Below are positions 23,440 to 34,190 of a stretch of DNA of 64,000 bases, one piece after another. The stretch's first letter is position 1, and every line of letters begins with the position of its first letter. Source of the DNA: Dryomyza anilis. Its lineage: Eukaryota > Arthropoda > Insecta > Diptera > Dryomyzidae. Made by a program: the position numbers and the translations under genes. The stretch spans positions 27,558,963 through 27,622,962 of the forward strand of contig OX638133.1 in NCBI GenBank assembly GCA_951804985.1, in the 5' to 3' direction. Under the pieces are notes generated by a model, which was not told the DNA's origin, ran no database searches, and was given only the letters and a program-made list of their open reading frames with translations.

Positions 23440-23870
23440 ACAGGTATTACAACGGTAAGTATCCGAGAGAAAAACATGGCCTGCTTCTACCATGTTGTGT
23501 TTTGTCTCGTTCTATTGTCAACCGTATCATACGTTTGTGGAACATACGATACGTTTGTGGAACAATCTCACTGCGTCTGTTTTCCCCGATAGTTTTCATA
23601 TCAGCGAGTACAAAATAAACATCCATTGACACTACTCTATCTTTCATCCCTTCATCTAACCTACGATAACACTGTGCATTGCATAAATAGAGGGCATTAC
23701 CTGAGCATTGGTTAATTTATAAAAAAAAACTCCGGTACCTTTTATAACACGTTTGATAATCGATATATTTCTGACAATTGTTTAACGGATTTAGCTACAG
23801 TTTCGGTTTTAAAAAAGAAACGGTTTTTAACGGATATCGATTTCAGTTACGATTTGAATTCCTGTTTTTA
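23440..23870 (-). repeat. Dispersed repeat family L, proximal block, copy 1
   Basis: On the minus strand 'gatgaaagatagagtagtgt', 'gcagtgagattgttccacaa' and an upstream AAACCG-like tract align with 25610-25870 on the plus strand. The 66-residue minus frame (23447-23647) and the 174-residue plus frame at 25526-26050 share a pattern DxxFxLAxxKxxGxNxRxEIVxQT-like, so the family may once have been coding. No known domain is recognised. Confidence 0.5.
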
Positions 23871-24059
23871 AATCTTAAATGCCAATATTTTCTTCAATGA
23901 TATGCGAACGATTTATATATTTTATTTTACCATAAATGTATTGTGGAAAAGATAAATTACATAAATGTCTCTTAAATTTCTGCGAATACCTACTATTTAC
24001 GAGTTCTACGTTTAAGTATTGCTTTTTCAAAAATATCGTATTAGAAAAAACATCCCAGT

Positions 24060-24500
24060 AGATGAGAACATAAATTAAATAATAAGATAAAATAAAATAA
24101 TAAAAGATGGATTCGCATTCTCGATTTTGCATTGAGCTTTGCAAGTAATCACCGTTCAACGAATTCAGCGAATAAACCGAATTCATTCCATTGGCAGAAA
24201 AGGCGGAAATGCTTCGAACCGGAAGTACAGCACAATGCATCACTACCTTCGCCATAGATGCAAACAATGACATGTGTTTGACAATGAAGCATGGTGATAG
24301 ATAATGTGACAAACATCACCAGCACCACCTGATGATGATGATTATGAAAATGATGTTGAAGATGATGCAGTGCTGAATGTGGCACAAAGTACACGTGTCG
24401 CATAAACTGTAGAGCCAACATTTATAATGAGAATGTTGCATTGATGACATTATGATGATGATGATGATGTTGTTGCTCTTGTTCAAATCAATGCGAAACG
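24060..24500. repeat. GAT/CAT triplet-rich island
   Basis: (GAT)n runs at about 24332-24343 and 24452-24469, with CACCAGCACCACC and GTTGTT runs. The minus frame at 24149-24421 is His-rich because of them, and the overlapping 23875-24312 frame uses the same DNA. It is GC-richer than its flanks, with no mobile-element signature, and could be regulatory or exonic. From 24500 to 24770 no feature is recognised. Confidence 0.45.
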
Positions 24501-24774
24501 AACAACAATTGCAGGGGAAATTAAAATGAAATTCTTATCACACGAACGTAATTTCCGGTGTTTTGTTGGCATCGTCGTGCGCAGAGTTAGTTGGTCGGTA
24601 ATGCAGTGCGCTAGCTTTTAATGTCATTTAGTTTATTGAAATTTTTGAGAAAATACACTCAATAATTGGTATAAATTTGATGAATTAAATAAATTTTTGA
24701 ATGTAATCGATAATATTTATCATTATCGCAGAATTTTCACATCACCATGAACACTTCATTACCGAAAATTTCCA

Positions 24775-25605
24775 GCAATTTAGTCTAATATTCAAATTTA
24801 AACAAACTCGCACACACTCCTAACTCAAAAAACCCCATTTGAACTATTTGAAACTATTAAATGTACAAAAATTCATAATTTATAATACAGAATTCAGTAC
24901 AATGCAATGGCTCAGCTATTGCAAATCAGACAAATGAATTTAATTCAGTGATTTAAAAGCATTTAAATGTAATTTTTGGGGATGTATGCGAGTTTGTCTA
25001 AATTTAAACACTAAATTTGTCGATAATGCAGTGTATCCTATTCCTTTTAGCAAATTTAATTTATCTAAATTGAATTACAGCCAACAAACAGATGATAAAT
25101 TGATTTATTACCGACTTTAACGATTACCGGTTACCATTTGGCGATCGAATGAATATGTTGCAAATTTATTTAGTCTATAAATTTAGACAAACTCACTCAC
25201 ATTCTAAATGTATAAAAATATACACTCCAAACCTACAAAACCCAATTTTAACTATTTGAAACTATTAAATTAACAAAAAACTATAATTTATAATAGGTAC
25301 AGAATTGAGTACAATGGCACAAATTTTAATACAGAGATTTAAAATCAATTAAATTTGTCTAAATTTAAACACTAAACTTGTCGGTAGTGCAGTCGGTAAT
25401 GCAGTTTTCATTTTAACAAATTGTAGAGTAATCTAAATTCACCTGAATTAAATGACAGCCAAAAAACAGATAATAAATCGATTGATTATCGACTTTCCGA
25501 TTACCAAACACCAAATAGCTATCGAATGAACGAATGTGGCAAATTTGTTTGGCCTTCAAATTTAGACAAATTTGTTAACTTCAAATTTGGACAAACATAC
25601 ATCAT
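24775..25605 (+). repeat. ~385-bp tandem duplication with partial third unit
   Basis: 'tagtcta' plus 'aaattta.acaaactc' starts near 24781 and 25171. 'atcgaatgaa' occurs at 25144 and 25521. 'aactatttgaaactattaaa' and 'ttgtctaaatttaaacacta' occur once per unit. Units are about 377-390 bp and diverged. The 174-residue frame starting at 25526 begins inside the third partial unit, which argues against it being a real N terminus. Confidence 0.7.
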
Positions 25606-25609
25606 TTAT

Positions 25610-25870
25610 TGTAATTTGGAATTTGTATACCGAAATCGTTTTTTTATAAAACTTAATACCGAGACCGTTTTCATTTATACTTTACTTCTTGCACAGCGAG
25701 GAAAGAATTATAGGTTATTGGGAGGGTGGAAAGATGGAGTAGTGTTGGTGGATATTTGTTTTGAACTTGCCAATATCAAAGCTCTCGGGAAAAATTTACG
25801 CAATGAGATCGTTCTACAAACGTTTCTTGCGACTGAAGAAGGAATTCTCTCAGTAGTACGTGTTACTGTT
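25610..25870 (+). repeat. Dispersed repeat family L, proximal block, copy 2
   Basis: Aligns with the minus strand of 23440-23870 from 'cttgcacagcgag' through 'aaagatggagtagtgttgg' to 'gagatcgttctacaaacg'. It contains much of the longest frame in the window (25526-26050, 174 residues), which continues to a stop at 26050 without a known motif. Pseudogene-like sequence of unknown origin is the best description. Confidence 0.45.
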
Positions 25871-26061
25871 AAGAATCGAGTGAACTACGAATGGGTGGGC
25901 CTGAGTCGATGTCCGAGTAGAACAAGAGAAAACACGACCTGGTGTAATCAGGCCACGAATTTCCCTCGAGCAATTACCATTGTAATACCTATAAAACAGG
26001 CTTACACATCTGACGGTTCTTCGGTGCTCAAGAGAACCAATAGAGGATGAAATATTACCAT

Positions 26062-26445
26062 CCCCTATTCAATATATCGCACGTTGTTGCATTCGGTCCT
26101 GGAAGATTTTAAAGCCGAAATGTGCGAGTAGTATACCATCTTAGGCCGAATATAGGTTAGATCGGTGCATTTACGTTTTAGAAAACCGAGACATTTGTCT
26201 GCTTCTTTCGACACATCAAATATATGATCATTGCAACGAAGGTCACATTGAATTAATATGCCCATAGTGTCAAAAGCAATTGATTCCGCAATATCCACAG
26301 CACCCATATTGTGGGGAGGGAGGTGTAAATCCATTAGTTTGTGAGAAGCAGACAACATTGGATCTTGCTTGCATTAAAATCGACCCTATTTGCAAGACCC
26401 CACTCAGAGATTGTTTTAAGGTCAGTATTGAGTGAGTCATTCATA
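26062..26445 (-). pseudogene. Non-LTR retrotransposon RT fragment (Jockey-like, thumb region)
   Basis: Read on the minus strand from about 26445, one frame gives 'SEWGLANRVDFNASK' and 'QCCLL'. After a frameshift near 26345 a second frame gives 'NMGAVDIAES', 'RCNDHIFDVSKEADKCLGFL' and 'YIRPKMVYYSHI'. This order is typical of the region after the catalytic palm motifs in insect Jockey-type reverse transcriptases (VDFNASKTQ, then HI.DV.K.A.K.LGFL, then YIRP.MEY.SHIW). The catalytic core and endonuclease are absent. It has one frameshift, a stop and no neighbouring ORFs, so it is a dead fragment. It lies between the two blocks of repeat L copy 2, so it probably inserted there. Confidence 0.85.
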
Positions 26446-26639
26446 TTGTGTCATTTATTTTCAATCTCCAAAGAGTTTGAACGCTTTTTGAGCGAATATA
26501 AATAACAAATGAATGGATTGGGTTCTGGGTCTATGACAGAAGGTCATTGATAAAAACCAAAAATAGAACCGACATGGAATTATTATATATTTTAGGATAT
26601 ATTAAGTTTCATCATTCATTTGTAACGCGTAATTAGCAA

Positions 26640-27080
26640 ATACAAGTACAAAACATGTTAGTCATGTTCTTATAGGGTCGTTCTTGTTCTTGCATCAGCA
26701 GGTTATTCTGGTTCTGGTTCTTGTAGGGTTATGTTTAGAGAATATCGACAATTATTGAGTTGTAGACCACTTGAACCAAAGTTGATTTATTGTGTTTCTT
26801 CTATTATGGTGTCCTATATACGCATTTCTATTTTCGTCCATTCAGATGTTCGGATGAATTTATGATTTTTATTTCGATTTATTTCGTGTGCAGGGTTAAT
26901 CTTGTTCATGCATTTCTTGCAAAATTATGTGAATGTTAGTCGATATTCAAGGTGAAAATCGATAATAAAGCTAAATTCTTATTGTTCTTGTGCATTTCTT
27001 GCAATGTTGGTCTTGTTCTTGCATGGTCGTTTTTGTTCTTGCATCGAAATGTCTTGCGAATTGTCTTGCAGAACAAGAAC
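26640..27080 (+). repeat. 'gttcttgttcttgca' imperfect repeats
   Basis: Scattered repeats of 'ggtcgttcttgttcttgca' type lie near 26655-26730 and 26975-27075, the last partly inverted ('gcagaacaagaac'). They flank repeat block L (26735-26885). They resemble subterminal repeats of a DNA transposon, but no ends were found. Confidence 0.45.
26735..26885 (+). repeat. Dispersed repeat family L, distal block, copy 2
   Basis: Aligns with the minus strand of 20770-21040: 'ttattgagttgtagaccact', 'atggtgtcctatatacgcat' and 'tctattttcgtccattc'. Confidence 0.5.
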
Positions 27081-27124
27081 TATTTGTATAACACAGATGG
27101 AGACTATTTTATAGCTAAGAGCTG

Positions 27125-27200
27125 CCGACATATTAGTATGATGTCCTTCATACTAAAGTGTCTCCATTATTATGATGTCATTCATATTAAAGTGTCTAGA
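27125..27200 (+). repeat. Short direct duplication
   Basis: A unit of about 43 bp ('tatgatgtccttcatact' / 'tatgatgtcattcatatt', each followed by 'aaagtgtct') occurs twice in a row, just before the retrotransposon remnant. Confidence 0.75.
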
Positions 27201-27214
27201 AAGACTAGTTGAGT

Positions 27215-27835
27215 TGCACATCAGAAAAACGTCGTTGTCAAGGTACCCACTATCGTCAAGACAACATGCCTGCCAACGTGAAAAATCCTGTGAAACACCA
27301 CTGCAACATCTGGTTGGCCGGATCGAGCATGTTTTTCAGAGAAAAATGTACGTCATAGGCATATTTCTTCACATCGAGGATGCTTTTGATAATGCGACTT
27401 TTGAACCACTCCAGAACCGATCAGGGATCAGGTGCTGGAGTGTTTTTGGAACCGGATGACCGCAGACTTCACTATGCGTTAGGCGACAATGCCTCGGTAT
27501 TCCAAATTGAAGTTTATGCCATACTTATAGCTATGGACTATATTGCGGATAATAGAATGCGGAACAGAGCAGTATCTATTTGTAGCGATAGTCAGCTGCT
27601 CTTATGGCTTTGGACAGCCCGGTTATCACATATAAAATTGTACGTCAATGCAGATCACATCTCAATTGTGTTGGTAAATATAATAGACTGAAACTGAACT
27701 GGGTGCCGGGCCATAAAGATGGTTCGGGTGACGAACCATCTGACGTGCTAGTGAACATCCTGGATCTGAGGATAATCCAGTTGGACCAGAACCTGTGCTT
27801 GGACTACCTGTATCTACGGGAAAGCTCTCTATCAG
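27215..27835 (+). pseudogene. Non-LTR retrotransposon remnant: RT fragment fused to RNase H (LOA/I-like)
   Basis: The first frame gives 'RQHACQREKSCETPLQHLVG' and 'IFLHIEDAFDNATF', the start of an RT domain with motif A. The catalytic Asp of FLDIEGAFD is His here. A deletion then joins it directly to an RNase H domain in another frame: 'TDQGSGAGVF', 'FQIEVYAILIAMDYI' and 'SICSDSQ', and after a further frameshift near 27604 'ALDSPVITYKIV' and 'LNWVPGHKDGSGDEPSDVL'. The four RNase H acidic positions (TD, E, SDS, SD) are still visible. RT followed by RNase H occurs in the LOA, I and R1 clades. Missing RT motifs, the changed catalytic residue and frameshifts make it inactive. Confidence 0.88.
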
Positions 27836-27935
27836 CTCTTGGGTTGCTTTCACACACACGAGCTGGGTTGCTTCCACACACAATGGGTTTGCTTTCACAC
27901 ACAATGGCTGGGTTGCTTTCACACACAATGGCTGA
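27836..27935 (+). repeat. 24-bp tandem repeat
   Basis: About four units of 'gctgggttgctttcacacac' plus 'aatg', with short deletions. It sits at the junction between the plus-strand RNase H remnant and the minus-strand gag-like remnant. Read on the minus strand it gives a 'CVKATQPL' repeat. Confidence 0.85.
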
Positions 27936-28783
27936 ACGAGACCAAATGCAGATTCTCCAAACTCATGTCACCGTTCATCCGCAGCCGATCCGGACCATGC
28001 TCTTGCTTGTGAAAGCAATATCACTGGAGACTGTCGAGTTCTGGGAGTTGCAGTGAAGGTTTTAAACTTCTTGCCCTTGCACTTCTCAGGTGCATTGGCA
28101 GCCTGCGTATGGTCCGGCTTCAGTCGGAGTAACCTCCACCGATCTATCTGTGTTAGCTAGGGAAGAGAAAGCTCCAGAGTCGCCTTTGGCTTTTTCAGCC
28201 TCTTTGCGATCTTTCGCTTTATTCTTCCTTCTCCTACTCACCTGGGCATCGGACAACCTGACCTATGTATTCAGAGATGGAAGTTTAACTTCCAGTTGAG
28301 CGTCGATCTCTCTAGGATTAGAAGCTGATAAGACACCACTTTCCTTCGATCGACCCATGTTCCCAAATACGTGACAGAAAGGAGCTCTGAGAGGAAACAA
28401 CACTGTCGACAGCCATACAGTGGAGAATTAGTTGTAGACATAACCGAACCGACACTTTCCTCTACTGGTATGGAAACCACTGCGTTGTCGTTATCCTCCT
28501 CTATGGAGGGGCACGATGAACCCCTAGCTACAGGAGCAGAAAGGTTCATCGTACCAGGGTAGATTGCGTGGATTGAGGCCTCCAGAATCCTTGCCTCAGC
28601 CATCGAAGCGGGTGGATTGCCACTTTTGTGGGTACCACCTGGAGTAGTTAAATCTTTATGTTGACCCAGCGCGGTGGTGTGGGGTTTCTTTAGAGTCTGC
28701 CATACTACGTTTAAAAAAGCACTATCTCTGTGAGTGTGAGGCAGATTTTTGGCACAGATGTAATGAGAGAGGATCAGCTTCAC
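27936..28783 (-). pseudogene. Non-LTR retrotransposon ORF1 (gag-like) remnant
   Basis: The minus strand from 28783 is open for 170 residues, with Pro/Ser/Thr-rich and acidic stretches ('ASMAEARILEAS', 'SIPVEESVGSV'). After a frameshift it continues in new frames as a basic, coiled-coil-like stretch ('SRRRKNKAKDRKEAEKAKGD'), then 'SSLANTDRSVEVTPTEAG' and 'NAPEKCKGKKFKTF'. Composition and context fit the N-terminal ORF1 of a LOA-type element. No zinc knuckle is seen. It is oriented opposite to the RNase H piece beside it, so the two are not one simple copy. It is GC-richer than the flanks. Function is inferred from composition and neighbourhood only. Confidence 0.55.
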
Positions 28784-29305
28784 TCTTTATCACCCAATAG
28801 CCTTCTTAGATATAATAATAAATATGATTAAGAATATCGTCTGGTATTTAAATAATTAAGTTAAACAAAAAAAAATAATAATTTAAAATACTCAAAACCA
28901 AAGAACTATGAAACCAAATTTCAACGGATGTACGTAGTTATCTTACATGAAACCGGAAGTGCGCTTCAGCACTTACTGAGCCTCAATAGCGCACACATTC
29001 AGGGAACCGAAAGACAGACAGACAAACTAAACAAACACATATCAAATCGGACGTTATGCTAAATACATTATCATATACTACGTTATGGCGTATTCTTGCT
29101 TCTCTTCAACATTTCTTATCGTAGGCAAACCATTACTTATCCGCAAACGAAATGACAAAAAATGGATATATCTATTCAACCATTTATTACACACTGGCGC
29201 ATCTACTATATAGATAGCTGTAAAATGCGAAATTACTTCATGGTTTACATTTTATCTGGCAAATCAACAGCATATCCTTGCAATAGACTCCGCACCATCT
29301 ATCCA
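28784..29305. other. No gene recognised
   Basis: AT-rich to mixed sequence. 'aaagacagacagacaaac' near 29009 may be a microsatellite remnant of a mini-me-type element. Confidence 0.4.
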
Positions 29306-29545
29306 TAGCTCTTCTTTGTGTGTGTCGCTGTTTTTCCGCTTCCGTTTGGCACAGGTTTAGGTTTACGATTGAAATTGAAAATTGCATTTTCTCTTGTCAT
29401 CAATTGTTGTAGTCATTGTCGTTGCGTCGTCGTCCTTGTCGTCCGTCGTCGGTGGCACTGTGCTGTGCATTTTCTTGCCACGGATGTGAACAACGATTTT
29501 AATCGAAAATTCCAATTACAGCTGCAAACTGAAACCCTGTTCTTC
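29306..29545 (+). other. GTC/GTT-rich, GC-richer island
   Basis: 'cgtcgtcgtccttgtcgtcc' runs and pyrimidine-rich sequence stand out from the AT-rich surroundings. The 78-residue frame at 29318-29554 is low complexity. It could be regulatory or leader DNA. No core promoter motif is clear. Confidence 0.3.
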
Positions 29546-29589
29546 TTAGTATAATATTACCTAGTACACACAAAGAAATATTACTTTGG

Positions 29590-30890
29590 ATTTTGTGGTT
29601 TATGAGAACAACCACAAAATTCAGATTTGCGAACTTTACATATACAACGAACATTCCTCGTTGTTATTTCTTCGAAGTACTCATTCACACTCTCCGAATT
29701 GTATTTGTCCCACCTTGATATGTACATCTCCGTATAAAGTTTTGCTGTATAAACACTTTTCCGAAGAGTACGGATCCCAAAATTGGCATTTCCTTGAAGA
29801 CCACTCTTCTCGAATGAACGATATTTCCCATAATGGACCATACTCGGATTGGGTTATTACAGAAATGAACAATTCCTTGAAATGTATACATCACCGAATA
29901 TATATTTTCCCGAAATGAATACTTCCATTATTAAAATTTTTACCCCTCACCAAAATGGATAACTAACCAAATGGATGTATTCCTTTGCGAAATAAACACT
30001 CTATCAATGAACAATTCTCTGAAAGCTGTTTCCGCAATATTGGTACTTATCTGAATAAACATGTCTATGAATAAATGTTTCCACTTCTGAACCTTTCCAG
30101 ATTAATATATTTCCGAAATAAAGACATCCACGGAATGGGTACTTCATTGAATGGATATTTTTCTGAAATGAATACTTCTTCAATATATATTTTTCTAAGT
30201 GGTTATTTTTCCAAATTGTATTCTCTCCAAAATAGGCACTTAGGCGTTTTTGAATTCTTGAAAAAGAAATTTCTGCTAATAGATCTTTTCTGAATTGATA
30301 TAATTTCATTATCTGAGTGCACATTTTTCTAAATTGTATTCTCCCCAAAATAGACACTTAACCGAATAGATATTTTCCCGAAATGAATGCTCCCAATTTT
30401 ATTTCTTTACAATGGATACTTTTCCGAATGTTACTCTTCTCCAAAATGGATAGGTACTTAACTGAATGGACATTTTCCGAAATTAACACTTCTCACAATG
30501 AACAATCCTCTGAATTCACATTTCTATGTATGAACGTTTCCGCTTCCGAACTTTTCCCATATTGATATATTTCCGAAATGATATAACACGGACATTTTCC
30601 TGAAATTAATACTTCTCCAATATACATTTTTCTAAGTGGTTATTTTTCCAAATTGTATTCTCTCCAAAATAGACACTTAGGCGTTTTCGAATTCTTGAAA
30701 AAGAAATTTCTGCTAATAGATCTTTTCTGAATTGATATAATTTCATTATCACATTTTATTAAGTGACATTTCGACGGAATTATATTGTCGTACATATATT
30801 CAAAGAATTCTATCCGAATTAGACCCTGTTCTGAATTGTATACATCTCCTAAATGGACGTCGAATGGATATTTCTTCAACTCGACTTATT
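29590..30890. repeat. 1.3-kb degenerate ~23-bp minisatellite
   Basis: Variants of 'ttccgaaatgaatacttctc' recur throughout: 'tttcccgaaatgaatgctcc', 'ttttccgaatgttactcttc', 'cttaactgaatggacatttt' and 'ctccaaaataggcacttagg'. Spacing is about 20-24 bp with heavy divergence. Many overlapping frames on both strands (e.g. 29586-29918 and 30004-30357) are products of the repeat. Confidence 0.85.
30181..30750 (+). repeat. 133-bp direct repeat within the minisatellite
   Basis: 30181-30313 and 30618-30750 are nearly identical (offset 437 bp), sharing 'tttctaagtggttatttttc', 'cttaggcgttt' and 'ctgctaatagatcttttctg'. Against the diverged background this is a recent segmental duplication or conversion. 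Confidence 0.9.
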
Positions 30891-31904
30891 TTCCATGTCG
30901 AACTGCGCTTTATCGAAAAAGTCGATAGCATTCTCCAATCATGTGAAGAATACCGGAATATTTAAACTTTTGGCATCTCTGTAGAACGAAACATCAACAA
31001 AAACGAACAGTTTTGAACCATTTCCACAACCACAAAATGAAGTTCGATATTTGGACTTGCTTGCGTTAATAATGAATAATTAATTGGACTGAATTTTCAT
31101 CTGCAAATTTCTACTATAACGAAATGAAATGGAGCCATTTTTGAAGAGACTTATTATAGGTGTTAAAAAGAGGAACACATAAGAAAATAATTTGCGAAAA
31201 ATATTTTGGTCTTAAACGGATGAAGCTGCGTACAAACTCTGAGAAAGCCTGCCACGTAAATGAATGTTTTGTGGGATTTGAAAGGAATCATGCATCATGA
31301 AGAACTCCTACTGAGTAGGTCTACTGTGTCATGGTCAAAGATTTATTAATCAAGTACAGATCTGCCATTTTAGGCTCAGTCTTCTATATTGTACACACGC
31401 TGCAAAAAAAAAGGGCTCTCCCAAGCTAATTATGCAGGCATTAACATGTATGTTTGGAATTTTATGTAAACATAATATATAATTGACTGATAAATCATTT
31501 GTAAACAGGGTTGTATTGAGACTTGAACAGTGTTGTAATGAGCTCCGACTTACATTATAATATCCCGGAAACATTTTTATATTGCCCCCTTAAAATGGAA
31601 TATGTTCTAATGGAAACATAATAATATGTTCAAAATAAAACATGATTTTGAACGACCTGAATATAAATATGTTTCCAGTGAAACATATCAGTTGTTTCAG
31701 TTCAAAAAGTAGTATGTTTGTATTCTGTATGAAAATCGAAACACTGATTTTCATTTGTGGTTTTTTCACATTAGTTTCAGAAATTATATACTGCACTATT
31801 AAATTATACTCGGTTACTATTTGTACTTTTTGTAACACAATTTGTATATTTATATAATTTACAAATAACAAAATTATTACCGACGCCAACACGTTTTCTC
31901 AACG
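30891..31904. other. No gene recognised
   Basis: 31610-31870 has mirrored phrases ('gaaacataataatatgttc', 'atgtttccagtgaaacatat') giving opposing frames at 31590-31892 and 31642-31857. It is probably a worn inverted repeat. Confidence 0.35.
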
Positions 31905-32340
31905 AACAACAAAAGACAAGTACGCAGAAAATGCCGATCACCGAGTATCAACTTTGTATACAAGAAGAGAGCTGCAATAATACCTTTATTTACATTTGAA
32001 TTCATTTTTTGTTGGTTTTCAAACATCAGTATGTTTAAAATGACCCTATACATACTACAAACGACGACAAAAGAGACGTAGGTAGAAAATTCTGCTCAAC
32101 GTGTACCAACTTCGTATACAAGAAAAATGTTGCAAGAATACATTTATTTAAATCCAATTTCTTTTTTGTTTGTTTTTAAACATCAATATGTTCGAACTAT
32201 GGCAAAAGTTGGCGTAGATAGAAAATGTTGCAAAAAGTTGCCAACTTCGTCAATCGATAAATTATCGAATTAAGACAAGCGTTGCGAACATACGTTGTAT
32301 TTAGATTTCATTAGCATTTTCTGTGTTTCGAAACATAGTT
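31905..32340 (+). repeat. Diverged tandem triplet (~135-158 bp unit)
   Basis: 'caactttgtatacaag' (31949), 'caacttcgtatacaag' (32107) and 'caacttcgtcaatcga' (32243) mark three units. Each carries 'gacaa.ag.c..agtacgcaga/gtaggtagaaaa' and 'aaacatca.tatgtt'-type blocks. Non-coding. Confidence 0.7.
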
Positions 32341-32588
32341 TTAACCAAGAAAATTGCCAAGAAATAGTTTATTCAAATGCAATTAAAAATTTATGTTGGT
32401 ATTGTAACATATTTATGGTATATTTGACAGATTCTGCTGGACAATATAATAATGTTTACACGTGAACAAAAATAAATTCAATTTCGATTATAATTTAATT
32501 ACACTTTATTACTAATACATGTATGGTAATTACGTATTACTTTTTAATTACATTCAAACATATTCAAACAAATCTTTTCTATCCTTAT

Positions 32589-32650
32589 ACAATGAATCAT
32601 GGTTTGAAGAACAGAATCCATCAATATGATGTACATTTTTTTTCTGTGTA
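32589..32650 (+). mobile_element. MITE family E, right-end fragment
   Basis: 'caatgaatcatggtttgaag', 'catcaatatgatgtac' and 'tttttttctgtgta' match the right end of the complete copies. Confidence 0.8.
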
Positions 32651-32799
32651 TATAATTTGGAAATATTTATCCTAATGCAAATGATATTAAATTTACACTA
32701 ATTTTCCGTACTTTTTGTAATTTGTTTTTCACTATAGTATTATTATTATTATTATTTAAATAATATATATAGTAAGGAAAAACCAATATGATAATAACA

Positions 32800-33030
32800 A
32801 TTGCGATATCAGCAAATCAGTCTTGTAAGATTGTGATTAACCATGATATCCAGCTAAGAATCATAGTGATTTAGTTTTTATTCATAATATATGATTATAG
32901 TAATAATCGATTATTATGATTAATTGAATAAAATTATGTGTAAGTTTACTCATGATTTATGTATAATATATTCATAAGTCATGACTAATAAGTAATTGGT
33001 ACAGGTTATGGAATACATTTGAAGATTTAT
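32800..33030 (+). repeat. Dispersed repeat family K, copy 2
   Basis: Inverse of 15355-15605 (see that entry). It lies directly beside mini-me copy 2. Confidence 0.65.
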
Positions 33031-33045
33031 GCAAAATTCAAGATT

Positions 33046-33810
33046 AACCAGTTGGGAAGGTTAGATCACATGGGAAATTTTAAATTTGGTGTTATTATGA
33101 TAGTTAGTATTATCAAAATTATAGTCGGTCTAAGCCGACTACAAATACCCTGCACATAAGTGTGGTTACCATTAAAAGTGGTATATAGGTCATCAGGGTA
33201 TACGAATCCTGAAAATAACTACAAATTTTCCATCGCTGAAAAATTACCATTCATTTGATACACATATTTACAAATGTGTAGGTGTGCCGAATTTCGATTT
33301 TTTTTTTAAACCACAAGTCGTTTTTCCAGAAACCATTATTTTCATGTATTTGAGCATGAGTCAATATATATTTGACCAAAAAAAGTTTACCACGTATACA
33401 GTAAAATTGATCTGTAGATATACATTTCATATGAGGTATTTGAACATAAATGGTCGGTTCTCTGGTCACAATACACCGATAATGCCATGTTTTATGTTGA
33501 GACAGCTTAGATATATAAGTAATTAGATATATAAGTTTCATTGCTCTAGCTCATTTACTTTTTCTCTAATCGTGATTTCAACAGACATACAGAAGGACAG
33601 ACGGACAGACGGACAGACGGACAGACAGACAGACAAACAGACAGAGGGACAGACGGACGGACGGACAGACGGACATCGTTAAATCGATTCAGGAGATCAT
33701 GCTGATCAAGAATATATATACTTTTCCATACCGGAGATGCTTCCTTCTGGGTGTTACAAACGGCGTACCAAACTGAATATACCCTTTCACTCTTTGTGTT
33801 GGGTATAAAA
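33046..33810 (-). mobile_element. mini-me/DINE-1-like element, subfamily A, copy 2 (complete)
   Basis: Minus-strand start 'ataccc.acacaaagagtg', then 'atggaaaagtatatatattc', 'ttgatcagcatgatctcctg', a long (GTCY)n run at 33595-33675, and end 'accttcccaactggtt'. 'gtcggtctaagccgac' is an inverted repeat (16 bp) near the right end of the family. Frames at 33251-33541 and 33555-33929 are shadows. Confidence 0.88.
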
Positions 33811-34094
33811 ATGTCATACATTGTGCCAAATAGCCGTAGTAAAATAGTATTAGCGTGCAGATGGGAAAACAAATGTAAATTATGCAGAATAAAGTGAAAA
33901 ATATCGCATTTCGAAATATAATTACTCAATTGCCCATTGACATTAAGAAGGAAAGGAATATTAAAAAAATAATGGAAAAATACATCACTTCAATCTATTT
34001 GTATGTTAAATGTCACATTTATTTTCAAACTATGGCGTTTTAAAAATACGAAAATGTTTAAAGTAAGTAAAACAGGATGTACTTTATTTCATAC
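33811..34094. other. No gene recognised
   Basis: AT-rich sequence between mini-me copy 2 and a short repeat. No motif is seen. Confidence 0.4.
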
Positions 34095-34190
34095 ATTAGT
34101 CTATCCGATACAAAAGGTACAAAAATTAGTATATCCGATACAAAAAGTACAAAAGGTAGTCTTTTCGATACAAAAGGTATTTTTTTTCTT
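34095..34190 (+). repeat. ~31-bp tandem triplet
   Basis: 'tagtctatccgatacaaaag', 'tagtatatccgatacaaaaa' and 'tagtcttttcgatacaaaag' follow one another, with 'gtacaaaa' between them. Confidence 0.8.

Noticed and set aside
25526..26050. 174-residue frame as a host gene
   Set aside because: It starts inside a tandem duplication, has no known domain, and its middle is a diverged repeat found inverted at 23.5 kb.
29586..29918. 110-residue plus-strand frame and its minus-strand partners
   Set aside because: All are products of the degenerate minisatellite; none has a domain.
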